This document shows positions 8,595-16,346 of a DNA stretch of 57,070 nucleotides, in pieces. Both the position numbers and the translations under genes were made by a program. Location: contig NZ_BAABFL010000474.1 in assembly GCF_039540975.1 (NCBI RefSeq), positions 1 to 57,070 of the forward strand. Direction: 5' to 3'. This DNA comes from Kistimonas scapharcae (GTDB taxonomy: Bacteria > Pseudomonadota > Gammaproteobacteria > Pseudomonadales > Endozoicomonadaceae). A model generated the notes under the pieces. That model made no database searches. It saw only the letters and a program-made list of their open reading frames with translations, and had not been told where the DNA came from. Numbering within the stretch: the first letter of the stretch is position 1; the number at the start of each line of letters is the position of its first letter.

Positions 8595-11201
8595 ATGAAA
8601 AGTTCTGAATTACGGTCTGCTTTTCTGAGTTATTTCAATAAGCAGGGACATGAAATTGTCGAAAGCAGTTCGCTGGTTCCCCATGATGACCCGACGCTGT
8701 TGTTTACCAATGCGGGCATGAACCAGTTCAAGGATGTGTTCCTGGGCCGGGAGCAGCGCTCTTATAACCGTGCTACCACGTCCCAGCGTTGTGTCCGTGC
8801 CGGTGGTAAGCACAATGACCTGGAAAACGTCGGTTACACCGCCCGTCATCACACCTTCTTTGAAATGCTGGGTAACTTCAGCTTTGGTGATTATTTCAAG
8901 CCTGATGCCATCAAGTTCGCCTGGGAGTTCCTGACTGTTGAGCTGGGTATTCCGGAAGAGAAACTGTGGGTTACCGTCTACAAGGATGACCAGGAAGCGG
9001 AAGATATCTGGCTGAAAGAGATGAAAGTCAGCCCTGAGCGTTTCTCCCGCCTGGGTGAGAAGGATAACTTCTGGTCTATGGGTGATACCGGTCCTTGCGG
9101 TCCGTGCAGTGAGCTGTTCTATGACCATGGCCCGAATGTGGCCGGTGACCCGCCGGGTGGTCCGAACGATGATGGCGACCGCTACATCGAAATCTGGAAC
9201 ATGGTTTTCATGCAGTTTAACCGGACGGCTGATGGTGAAATGCATCCGCTGCCGAAGCCATCCATTGATACCGGTATGGGCCTGGAGCGTATCGCCGCTG
9301 TAATGCAGGGCGTACACAGCAACTACGAGATTGACCTGTTCCAGACCCTGCTGGCTGAAGCCGGTCGTCTGCTGAACTGCCCGGATACTACTACCGCATC
9401 ACTGCGTGTTATTGCTGACCATATCCGTTCCTGCGCTTTCCTGGTGGCTGATGGCATTCTGCCGTCCAACGATGGTCGGGGTTATACCCTGCGCCGTATT
9501 ATTCGTCGTGCCTGCCGTCACGGACACAAACTGGGTGCACGTGAACCGTTCTTTGCCCAGCTGGTGCCTGCGCTGATCGAAGCCATGGGCGATGCTGCGA
9601 ATGTAGTGGCAGAAAGCAAAGACCACGTGATGCGTGTTCTGCGTAAGGAAGAAGAGCAGTTTGCCCGTACGCTGGACAAGGGAATGAAGATCCTTGAGGA
9701 TGACTTGGCAAACATCGACGGTACCGAAATTCCCGGTAAAACTGTGTTTACCCTGTATGACACCTACGGTTTCCCTGTTGATCTGACCCACGATATCGCC
9801 CGTGAGCGTGGCCTGACGCTGGACATGGACGGCTATGAAGTCTGCATGGAAGAGCAGCGCAACCTCGCACGTGCTGCCAGCCAGTTCGGGATGGATTATA
9901 ACGATGTCCTGAAGATTGAAGGTGCGACCGAGTTCACCGGTTATACCGCACTGGAAGGTGAAGAAATCGTCAAGGCGCTGTTCCGTGACGGCCAGCCGGT
10001 TGAGTCCGTTGGTGCGGGTGAGAAAGCAGTTATCGTAATGGAGCGTACCCCGTTCTACGCCGAGTCCGGCGGTCAGGTGGGTGATGTTGGTCTTCTGCGT
10101 ACAGAAACCGGTACATTCCGAGTGGATGATACCCGCAAGGAATCCGATAACCACCTGCACCACGGTATCGTTGAAACCGGTGAGATTCGTGTGGGCGAGC
10201 GCCTGGGTGCGATGGTTAATGCTGAAAAACGCATGGCGACAGCTCGGAATCACTCTGCCACCCATTTGCTGCATGCCGCCCTGCGTGAAGTGCTGGGTGA
10301 TCATGTTCAGCAGAAAGGCTCTCTGGTCAACAGTGAACGTCTGCGTTTTGACTTCTCACACTTTGAGCCGGTTTCCGCAGAACAGCTGCGCCAGATTGAG
10401 CGGATCGTTAATGAGCAGGTTCGCTCCAACACGCCGGTCAAAACTGAACTGATGGATATGGATCAGGCACGGGCTGCCGGTGCCATGGCCCTGTTTGGTG
10501 AGAAATACGGTGATGAAGTCCGTGTTCTGAGTATGGGTACTAGCGGCTTTTCTGTGGAGCTATGTGGTGGTACCCATGTTGAGCGTACCGGTGATATTGG
10601 CAGCCTGGTGGTTGTTGCAGAAACCGGTATTGCTGCCGGTGTTCGCCGGATTGAAGCATTGACCGGTGAAGCCGCGCAGTCCTGGTATGAAAACCAGGAG
10701 CAGCGTATCCAGTCTGTAGCAGGCCTCGTAAAAGGCAGCCGTGAATCCGTGGTCAGCAAAGTTCAGACGCTGGTGGACCGTAACCGTGAGCTGGAAAAAG
10801 AGATTCAGCGACTGAAGCAGAAGCTGGCGTCTGCTGCGGGCACTGATCTGGTGGCCGGTGCTGTTGAAGTGGCTGGCATCCGTGTGCTGGCAACCCGCCT
10901 TGACGGTGTGGATCCGAAATCCCTGCGGGATACCGTTGACCAGCTCAAGAACAAGCTGGAAAACGGCATCGTCATGCTGGCAGCCGTCGATGGTGACAAG
11001 GTGGCGCTGGCCGCTGGTGTGACCAAGGACCTGACTGACCGTGTGAAAGCCGGTGATCTGCTCAAAATGGTGGCAGAGCAGGTGGGTGGCAAGGGCGGTG
11101 GTCGTCCTGATTTTGCCCAGGGTGGTGGTTCCGATGTGCAGGCTTTGCCGGCGGCACTGGAATCCGTCAGCGGCTGGGTGGCGGATAAACTGGCCAGCTA
11201 G
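8595..11201 (+). CDS. alaS: Alanine-tRNA ligase
   Basis: This 868-residue protein matches the full bacterial length. The class II catalytic domain begins with MKSSELRSAFLSYF and contains the ATP-binding TNAGMNQFKDVFLG. The editing domain has the zinc-type motifs NHSATHLLHAAL and CGGTHVERTG, and the C-Ala region ends with a glycine-rich GGKGGGRPDFAQGGG motif. It charges tRNA-Ala and hydrolyses mis-acylated Ser- and Gly-tRNA-Ala. lysC and csrA follow on the same strand, a conserved order in Pseudomonas-type genomes. Confidence 0.98.
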   Translation: MKSSELRSAFLSYFNKQGHEIVESSSLVPHDDPTLLFTNAGMNQFKDVFLGREQRSYNRATTSQRCVRAGGKHNDLENVGYTARHHTFFEMLGNFSFGDYFKPDAIKFAWEFLTVELGIPEEKLWVTVYKDDQEAEDIWLKEMKVSPERFSRLGEKDNFWSMGDTGPCGPCSELFYDHGPNVAGDPPGGPNDDGDRYIEIWNMVFMQFNRTADGEMHPLPKPSIDTGMGLERIAAVMQGVHSNYEIDLFQTLLAEAGRLLNCPDTTTASLRVIADHIRSCAFLVADGILPSNDGRGYTLRRIIRRACRHGHKLGAREPFFAQLVPALIEAMGDAANVVAESKDHVMRVLRKEEEQFARTLDKGMKILEDDLANIDGTEIPGKTVFTLYDTYGFPVDLTHDIARERGLTLDMDGYEVCMEEQRNLARAASQFGMDYNDVLKIEGATEFTGYTALEGEEIVKALFRDGQPVESVGAGEKAVIVMERTPFYAESGGQVGDVGLLRTETGTFRVDDTRKESDNHLHHGIVETGEIRVGERLGAMVNAEKRMATARNHSATHLLHAALREVLGDHVQQKGSLVNSERLRFDFSHFEPVSAEQLRQIERIVNEQVRSNTPVKTELMDMDQARAAGAMALFGEKYGDEVRVLSMGTSGFSVELCGGTHVERTGDIGSLVVVAETGIAAGVRRIEALTGEAAQSWYENQEQRIQSVAGLVKGSRESVVSKVQTLVDRNRELEKEIQRLKQKLASAAGTDLVAGAVEVAGIRVLATRLDGVDPKSLRDTVDQLKNKLENGIVMLAAVDGDKVALAAGVTKDLTDRVKAGDLLKMVAEQVGGKGGGRPDFAQGGGSDVQALPAALESVSGWVADKLAS

Positions 11202-11307
11202 TCAGAATTGCTGACCCGTTCACAGGGTTAGTCTGAAACAAGGGCTGTTTCGACCCGTGGGGGATGTGGTACATTCCCCACGGCTAATAAATAAAAGTAC
11301 TTACGAT

Positions 11308-12540
11308 ATGGCGTTGTTAGTTCAGAAGTTCGGTGGCACGTCGGTCGGCACAGTCGAGCGAATAGAAGCCATTGCGGAAAAAGTACAGCGATTCAGAGAA
11401 CAGGGGCACGATATTGTTGTCGTGGTATCCGCCATGTCTGGCGAAACCAACCGCCTCGTCGATCTTGCCTATCAAATGCATGATACGCCAACCCCCAGGG
11501 AGTTGGATGTCATCCTTTCCACCGGGGAGCAGGTCACCATTGCGCTCCTGTCCATGGCGCTGAACCGGCGTAATTGCCCGGCTACGTCCTACACCGGCTG
11601 GCAGGTGCCTATCAAAACGGACAGTCAGCATAACAAAGCCCGTATAGAAAGCATTGATACTGATGGGGTTCGAGCGGATCTCGATGCCGGGCGTGTGGTT
11701 GTGGTAGCCGGGTTCCAGGGCGTAGACAGCGCAGGCAATATCACGACTTTGGGTCGTGGCGGTTCCGATACCACGGCGGTGGCACTGGCGGCAGCCCTTG
11801 AGGCGGATGAGTGTCAGATCTATACCGATGTCGACGGTGTCTATACTACTGACCCCCGTGTTGTTGAAGGCGCCCGACGTCTGGATAAAATTACCTTTGA
11901 AGAGATGCTGGAAATGGCCAGCCTCGGCTCAAAGGTTCTGCAGATTCGCGCGGTGGAGTTTGCCGGTAAGTACAATGTGACCCTGCGGGTGCTCCACAGT
12001 TTTGAGGATGGCCCCGGGACACTGATCACACTGGAGGAGCAGGACGAGATGGAGCAGCCCGTTGTATCCGGAATTGCCTTTAACCGGGATGAAGCCAAGC
12101 TGACAATCAAGGGGGTGCCTGATATCCCCGGCGTTGCCTCCCGGATTCTGGGGCCTATCAGCAAGGCCAATGTTGAAGTCGACATGATTGTGCAGAACGT
12201 GGCCGATGACAAATCCACAGATTTCACGTTCACCGTACACCGTAATGATTTCCAGAAAGCATTGGCCGTGGTGGGTAATACCTCGGATGAGCTGGGTGCC
12301 CGTGAGTTTGACGGTGACAACCGGATTGCCAAGGTGTCTATCGTCGGTGTTGGCATGCGGTCCCATGCCGGCGTCGCGACGCGGATGTTTGAGGCGCTGG
12401 CCGCGGAAGGTATCAATATCCAGATTATCTCGACTTCAGAGATCAAGGTATCCGTCGTGATCGCGGAGAAGTACCTTGAGTTGGCGGTCAGGGCTTTGCA
12501 TTCGGCCTTTGAGCTGGACCAGGAACCCACCGCTGAGTAA
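11308..12540 (+). CDS. lysC: Aspartate kinase with two ACT domains
   Basis: This 410-residue protein starts MALLVQKFGGTSVG, the kinase signature of the amino-acid kinase fold, and contains GRGGSDTTAVALAAAL near residue 155. Two regulatory ACT domains follow (from about residue 265), including VDMIVQN and the IQIISTSEIKVSV motif. It catalyses the first step of the lysine, threonine and methionine pathway, and ACT-containing enzymes are feedback-inhibited by these amino acids. The start at 11308 is fixed by the conserved N-terminus; the region before it has no clear ribosome binding site. Confidence 0.96.
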   Translation: MALLVQKFGGTSVGTVERIEAIAEKVQRFREQGHDIVVVVSAMSGETNRLVDLAYQMHDTPTPRELDVILSTGEQVTIALLSMALNRRNCPATSYTGWQVPIKTDSQHNKARIESIDTDGVRADLDAGRVVVVAGFQGVDSAGNITTLGRGGSDTTAVALAAALEADECQIYTDVDGVYTTDPRVVEGARRLDKITFEEMLEMASLGSKVLQIRAVEFAGKYNVTLRVLHSFEDGPGTLITLEEQDEMEQPVVSGIAFNRDEAKLTIKGVPDIPGVASRILGPISKANVEVDMIVQNVADDKSTDFTFTVHRNDFQKALAVVGNTSDELGAREFDGDNRIAKVSIVGVGMRSHAGVATRMFEALAAEGINIQIISTSEIKVSVVIAEKYLELAVRALHSAFELDQEPTAE

Positions 12541-13090
12541 TGCGTCGCGGCGTTTTTCGTCCCGTACAAATACTCATGGAAATAGCGGTTGTTGATATTA
12601 GACTGTCGCTGTACATAGTTTGATCTATAGCGGAAACGGTGTAAGACCGCATGCCTGATCGTGGCGGTCTGCCCGGTGTGTTAGGGATTGGTGCGGCTTG
12701 GCCTGATAGCGTTTCACAGTGATTTTGATGCTGTTACGCAGGATAGTTTGTCAGGATTTGCGTCAACGAATAACGAATAGTGAGCTATGATGGTGCGGAC
12801 CGGATAGTCGCACAGGGAGATTGCCAGAGACATGCGCGGATTTATCTCCGCGCGGTGCTCCCGAAAGTTAGCGGAGTGTTTGAAGAATAGGGAATATGCG
12901 AGAATCTGTTGCCAAACTTCAGACCTGTATTAATCTTATTGCTTCGGTGATATGGCACTGATTGATTCATGGGGGTCCTGCACAGGGCTGCTGAATCAGT
13001 GAAGTGGTATGCGCTGATTAATTCGACAAGCACAAACTGGCAGATGAATAGACGATCATTGTTTGTTGGTTTTGAGACAAGGAGATTGTA
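12541..13090 (+). promoter_or_regulatory. 550-base gene-free leader region upstream of csrA
   Basis: No supportable gene lies here. A perfect 7-bp stem-loop GCGCGGA/TCCGCGC occupies 12834-12853 with no T-run after it, so it looks like an RNA structure rather than a terminator. The csrA ribosome binding site AAGGAG at 13080-13085 contains the GGA core that CsrA recognises, so autoregulation is possible. Promoters for csrA should lie here but none is obvious. Confidence 0.4.
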
Positions 13091-13339
13091 ATGCTGATTC
13101 TGACACGCCGTGTTGGTGAGACCCTGATGGTAGGTGATGATGTCACGGTGACCGTTCTTGGGGTGAAGGGTAACCAGGTGCGGATCGGCGTCAATGCACC
13201 GAAGGAAGTGGCAGTCCACCGTGAAGAAATCTATCAGCGTATCCAGAAAGAGAAGGAAGATAGGGACGGCCATCACTCGGGCAATCGCCAGACTTGGGTT
13301 CATGACGTTGTTGAAGAGGAAGGCGAAGAACAGTTCTGA
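13091..13339 (+). CDS. csrA: Carbon storage regulator CsrA with extended C-terminus
   Basis: This RNA-binding regulator begins MLILTRRVGETLMVGDDV and contains the RNA-contacting GVNAPKEVAVHREEIYQRI (around residue 44), both standard for CsrA/RsmA. CsrA dimers bind GGA motifs in mRNA leaders and control translation and stability. It has 82 residues whereas the family usually has about 60-65; the extra part ends in an acidic VVEEEGEEQF. The gene lies between lysC and serine/arginine tRNA genes, the conserved position of csrA/rsmA. Confidence 0.95.
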   Translation: MLILTRRVGETLMVGDDVTVTVLGVKGNQVRIGVNAPKEVAVHREEIYQRIQKEKEDRDGHHSGNRQTWVHDVVEEEGEEQF

Positions 13340-13423
13340 GCCGTGGTTTTAAAGTCGAAGTGTTCAGTCTGAAAAAACACTTTGCAAACGTCGGGAATCT
13401 GGTAATATAGCGCTCGATTCCGA

Positions 13424-13514
13424 GGTGAGGTGGCCGAGTGGCTGAAGGCGCTCCCCTGCTAAGGGAGTATACGTTAATCGCGTATCGAGGGTTCGAATCC
13501 CTCCCTCACCGCCA
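13424..13514 (+). tRNA. tRNA-Ser (anticodon GCT), copy 1
   Basis: This is a 91-base class II tRNA with encoded CCA. The anticodon loop CTGCTAA gives GCT. A long variable arm (GTATACGTTAATCGCGTATC) and the T-loop GGTTCGAATCC are present. The acceptor stem GGTGAGG pairs with CCTCACC. Confidence 0.97.
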
Positions 13515-13580
13515 GGACATCAAACGTTCGAAGACGACGTGAAAGAGTTCTTGATTTTCTCTTGTTAAGTCTTATTCTAG

Positions 13581-13657
13581 GCGTCCGTAGCTCAGCTGGA
13601 TAGAGTACCTGGCTACGAACCAGGCGGTCGGAGGTTCGAATCCTCCCGGACGCGCCA
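13581..13657 (+). tRNA. tRNA-Arg (anticodon ACG)
   Basis: This is a 77-base cloverleaf with encoded CCA. The acceptor GCGTCCG pairs with CGGACGC, the anticodon stem CCTGG/CCAGG encloses CTACGAA (anticodon ACG, read as ICG), and the T-arm is GGAGGTTCGAATCCTCC. Confidence 0.97.
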
Positions 13658-13661
13658 TTTT

Positions 13662-13685
13662 AACCCGCCCAGTTGCGGGTTTTTA
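13662..13685 (+). terminator. Rho-independent terminator after tRNA-Arg
   Basis: AACCCGC and GCGGGTT form a 7-bp stem around CCAGTT, followed by TTTT. It separates the tRNA-Arg gene from the second tRNA-Ser copy. Confidence 0.75.
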
Positions 13686-13697
13686 ATGAAATCATAC

Positions 13698-13788
13698 GGT
13701 GAGATGGCCGAGTGGCTGAAGGCGCTCCCCTGCTAAGGGAGTATACGTTAATCGCGTATCGAGGGTTCGAATCCCTCTCTCACCGCCA
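13698..13788 (+). tRNA. tRNA-Ser (anticodon GCT), copy 2
   Basis: This 91-base tRNA is identical to the first tRNA-Ser(GCT) except at two bases, the seventh base and its partner in the acceptor stem (G-C in copy 1, A-T here). Pairing is therefore kept. It has an encoded CCA. Confidence 0.97.
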
Positions 13789-13793
13789 TAAAG

Positions 13794-13828
13794 AAAAAGC
13801 CCTGCATTTAAAATGCAGGGCTTTTTTT
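13794..13828 (+). terminator. Rho-independent terminator after tRNA cluster
   Basis: A long stem of GCCCTGCAT with ATGCAGGGC around TTAAA is flanked by A- and T-runs. It ends the tRNA transcription unit. Confidence 0.9.
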
Positions 13829-13957
13829 ATGTCTGCGAATAAATAGATTTTATTCGTTCTTATATCCGGCTGATTTGATTCAGGTAAATAAACGATTAGT
13901 GTCTTTCCTGTACAACGCTGTTTAATTAAGCGGTTGATGTTGTGGCTGGAGAATCCT

Positions 13958-14545
13958 ATGAGTGAACATTTATTGCTTTATGCATCACATGACGGGCAGA
14001 CGAAAAAGATTGCACAAGCCATTGCGGCTGAGTTGAGCCAGCAGGGTTTGATTGTGCAATGCCAATCGATCAATGAAAATGCAGTCGTTAACCTGAATCA
14101 TTATAACTCTGTGCTCATAGGTTCTCCGATACGGTATGGACATCACTTGCCAGAAGTGTTTGATTTCATCCGGCAGCATGAATCGTTTCTGAATACACAC
14201 ACATCCGGCTTTTTCAGTGTGAATTTAACTGCACGGAAACCGGAGAAGAATCGACCCGAAACGAATCCCTATTTGCAGAAATTTCTGTCAAAGATAACCT
14301 GGAAGCCTGGGTTTACCGGTGTCATGGCGGGGTCGCTGTTATATAGCCGTTATCGTTGGTTTGATCGGGTGATGATCCAGCTCATCATGAAGATGACGGG
14401 CGGAAATACGGATGCCAGCAAAGATATTGAATACACGGATTGGACCGCAGTGCGACAGTTTGCGCAAGATTATGCACAGTACCTGATATCAAGCACAACC
14501 TGCTGTAAAGATGGTGTGGAGTGCAACAAGCCTGTCGATGCCTGA
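13958..14545 (+). CDS. hemG: Menaquinone-dependent protoporphyrinogen IX dehydrogenase HemG
   Basis: This 195-residue flavodoxin-like protein has an FMN-binding start LLLYASHDGQTKKIA and a second loop IGSPIRYGHHLPEV. The HemG-type insert FFSVNLTARKPEKNRPETNPY and the later KMTGGNTDASKDIEYTDW motif separate it from ordinary flavodoxins. HemG oxidises protoporphyrinogen IX to protoporphyrin IX in haem synthesis, passing electrons to quinones. The ATG at 13958 follows CTGGAGAATCCT; upstream in-frame starts lack this site. Confidence 0.88.
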   Translation: MSEHLLLYASHDGQTKKIAQAIAAELSQQGLIVQCQSINENAVVNLNHYNSVLIGSPIRYGHHLPEVFDFIRQHESFLNTHTSGFFSVNLTARKPEKNRPETNPYLQKFLSKITWKPGFTGVMAGSLLYSRYRWFDRVMIQLIMKMTGGNTDASKDIEYTDWTAVRQFAQDYAQYLISSTTCCKDGVECNKPVDA

Positions 14546-14580
14546 CACAGGCAGGCTTGCTGCACAGTAACGATAAAGGG

Positions 14581-14700
14581 TTAGTTTCTGTGTTTTAAGG
14601 TTTTTTGATAGTGGTGTGTGTCTAGTGCGAGAGGGGTGAGCAGGACAGCGCCGTAAACTGCAGGAAGTAGCAGTGACACTGCGAGTATAAACAGATCCAT
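14581..14700 (-). CDS. 39-residue single-pass membrane microprotein, unknown function
   Basis: This short gene has an excellent ribosome binding site, GGAGG, 6-7 bases before its ATG. The product starts MDLFILAVSLLLPAVYGAVL, one membrane helix, and ends in a basic tail HHYQKTLKHRN. It lies between hemG and the M23 peptidase gene and is read on the opposite strand to both. I do not recognise the family. The strong start and clean membrane-helix-plus-basic-tail pattern make it likely to be real. Confidence 0.6.
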   Translation of the reverse strand: MDLFILAVSLLLPAVYGAVLLTPLALDTHHYQKTLKHRN

Positions 14701-14782
14701 GTTGATACCTCCGTCTGGTGGTGTTAAACCAGTTTTCTTACTATAGGGGTAATACTGGTTACTGTCATGTCCGGGGGTATGT

Positions 14783-15619
14783 GTGACTATTCTGAATAAA
14801 TGCGTGTTTGCTGCCGCTATTGTGTTGCAGGCCCTGACGGCTTCGGCAGACGGCAGCAAACCGCTGACGCAGGGGGCTTTGTACAAAGGCACTGTGCAGC
14901 CGGGTTCCGAGGTCTATTACAGGGATAAAAAAGTGCCTGTTACCGCTGCCGGGCAATTTGTGCTGGGGTTTGGGCGTGATGCTGAATTGCAGCAGTCTTA
15001 CACAGTGGTTGCACCGGATGGCAAAAAGACTCAGACGGCACTGAAACTGGAAGCGCGTGAATATCCCGTTCAGCGCATAGAAGGTGTTGCGCAAAAATAT
15101 ATGGCGCCATCTGAAGCCCACTTAAAGCGTGTTCGTCATGAAAATAGCCTCGTAAGAAAAGCCCGGGAAGTAGATTCTGAACTTCATGCCTTTCTGGACG
15201 GATTTATCTGGCCTTTGGTTGGGCCGGTGACTGGTGTATACGGCAGTCAGCGCGTCTTTAATGGTGAACCACGTCGCCCTCATTTTGGTGTTGATGTTGC
15301 CGCGCCAACCGGTACTCCCGTCAAATCACCTGCCGATGGCCGTGTTGTCCTGTATCACCCGGATATGTATTTCTCTGGCGGTACAATGATCATTGATCAT
15401 GGCTATGGCATCACCAGTTCGTTCCTGCACCTAAGTAAGTCTTTGGTTAAAGAAGGTGATTTTGTCCGTCAGGGGCAAGCTGTGGCGGAGGTTGGTGCAA
15501 CTGGCCGGGTTACCGGCGCTCATCTCGACTGGCGCCTGAACTGGTACCAGGTTCGGTTGGATCCACAGTTGGTTGTTCCTCCAATGGAACAGGTTCAGAG
15601 CGCGCCGGCAGCCAAGTAA
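14783..15619 (+). CDS. Secreted M23-family metallopeptidase
   Basis: This 278-residue protein has a signal peptide (CVFAAAIVLQALTASA, cleavage near residue 22) and an N-terminal beta-rich domain. A C-terminal peptidase_M23 domain (about residues 145-265) carries RRPHFGVDVAAPTGTPV with the H and D zinc ligands, SSFLHLSKSLVKEGD, and GAHLDWRLNWY. The family cuts peptidoglycan cross-bridges in the periplasm or acts as an activator of other hydrolases. Translation starts at GTG 14783, after GGGGGT. msrA follows 22 bases downstream, probably co-transcribed. Confidence 0.87.
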   Translation: MTILNKCVFAAAIVLQALTASADGSKPLTQGALYKGTVQPGSEVYYRDKKVPVTAAGQFVLGFGRDAELQQSYTVVAPDGKKTQTALKLEAREYPVQRIEGVAQKYMAPSEAHLKRVRHENSLVRKAREVDSELHAFLDGFIWPLVGPVTGVYGSQRVFNGEPRRPHFGVDVAAPTGTPVKSPADGRVVLYHPDMYFSGGTMIIDHGYGITSSFLHLSKSLVKEGDFVRQGQAVAEVGATGRVTGAHLDWRLNWYQVRLDPQLVVPPMEQVQSAPAAK

Positions 15620-15641
15620 TGCGATCAATGGAGGTGTGGTA

Positions 15642-16280
15642 ATGGCGGGTATCACTGTGCTGGTGTCGAGGGAAGAGGCGTTGCCCGGGCGCGATAGCCC
15701 TTTAACGATCAGTGAAAAACATTGGGTTAATGGTCATGCCATGACGCCTCCCTGGCTGGATGGATACGATGTCGCTGTGTTTGGTATGGGATGTTTTTGG
15801 GGAGCTGAACGACTGTTTTGGAAGCAACCCGGTGTCTATGTCACGATGGTTGGGTATAGCGGCGGCTTTACCCCGAACCCTGCTTACGAAGAAGTCTGCA
15901 CAGGTTATACGGGTCACGCTGAAGTGGTTCGTGTCATCTTTAATCCTGATCAAATCAGCTACGAGCAATTGCTGGCCGTATTCTGGGAAAATCACGATCC
16001 CACCCAGGTGATGCGACAGGGAAATGATATTGGTACCCAATACCGTTCAGCGATTTATACCATCGGTTCAGAGCAAAAAGATAAAGCCGAACAGTCACTA
16101 CGGGCGTATCAGCAAGCATTGAATGGCATTGGCAATAATGTCATCGCAACAGAAATTCTCTCATCTGGAGAATTCTATTATGCGGAGGATTATCACCAGC
16201 AATATCTTGCCAAGAATCCTGGTGGTTATTGTGGGTTAGGAGGGGTAGGCGTTTGTTATCCCGGGAATACAAATCCGTAG
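15642..16280 (+). CDS. msrA: Peptide-methionine (S)-S-oxide reductase MsrA
   Basis: This 212-residue protein contains the catalytic motif GMGCFWGAERLFW, with the active cysteine near residue 50, then VGYSGGFTPNPAYEEVCTGYTGHAEVV and YHQQYLAKNPGGYCGLGG. It reduces methionine S-sulfoxide in oxidised proteins, using thioredoxin. The ATG at 15642 is preceded by GGAGG at 15630-15634. No MsrB domain is fused. Confidence 0.94.
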   Translation: MAGITVLVSREEALPGRDSPLTISEKHWVNGHAMTPPWLDGYDVAVFGMGCFWGAERLFWKQPGVYVTMVGYSGGFTPNPAYEEVCTGYTGHAEVVRVIFNPDQISYEQLLAVFWENHDPTQVMRQGNDIGTQYRSAIYTIGSEQKDKAEQSLRAYQQALNGIGNNVIATEILSSGEFYYAEDYHQQYLAKNPGGYCGLGGVGVCYPGNTNP

Positions 16281-16293
16281 TCTGTAAATGCGT

Positions 16294-16326
16294 TTGAGCC
16301 AACCGGAAGGTCGGCTCAATGGTTTT
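16294..16326 (+). terminator. Terminator between msrA and mnmC
   Basis: TTGAGCC pairs with GGCTCAA, with an inner ACC/GGT stem around GGAA, followed by TGGTTTT. It lies between convergent genes and may act in both directions. Confidence 0.6.
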
Positions 16327-16346
16327 ATGGCAGAACGATTACTGTA

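Noticed and set aside
9399..10304. Minus-strand frame of about 300 residues within alaS
   Set aside because: The sense strand is a full-length alanine-tRNA ligase with all motifs; the antisense frame is a shadow.
12842..13303. Minus-strand frame across the csrA leader and csrA
   Set aside because: It is antisense to csrA for half its length and has no ribosome binding site or family features.
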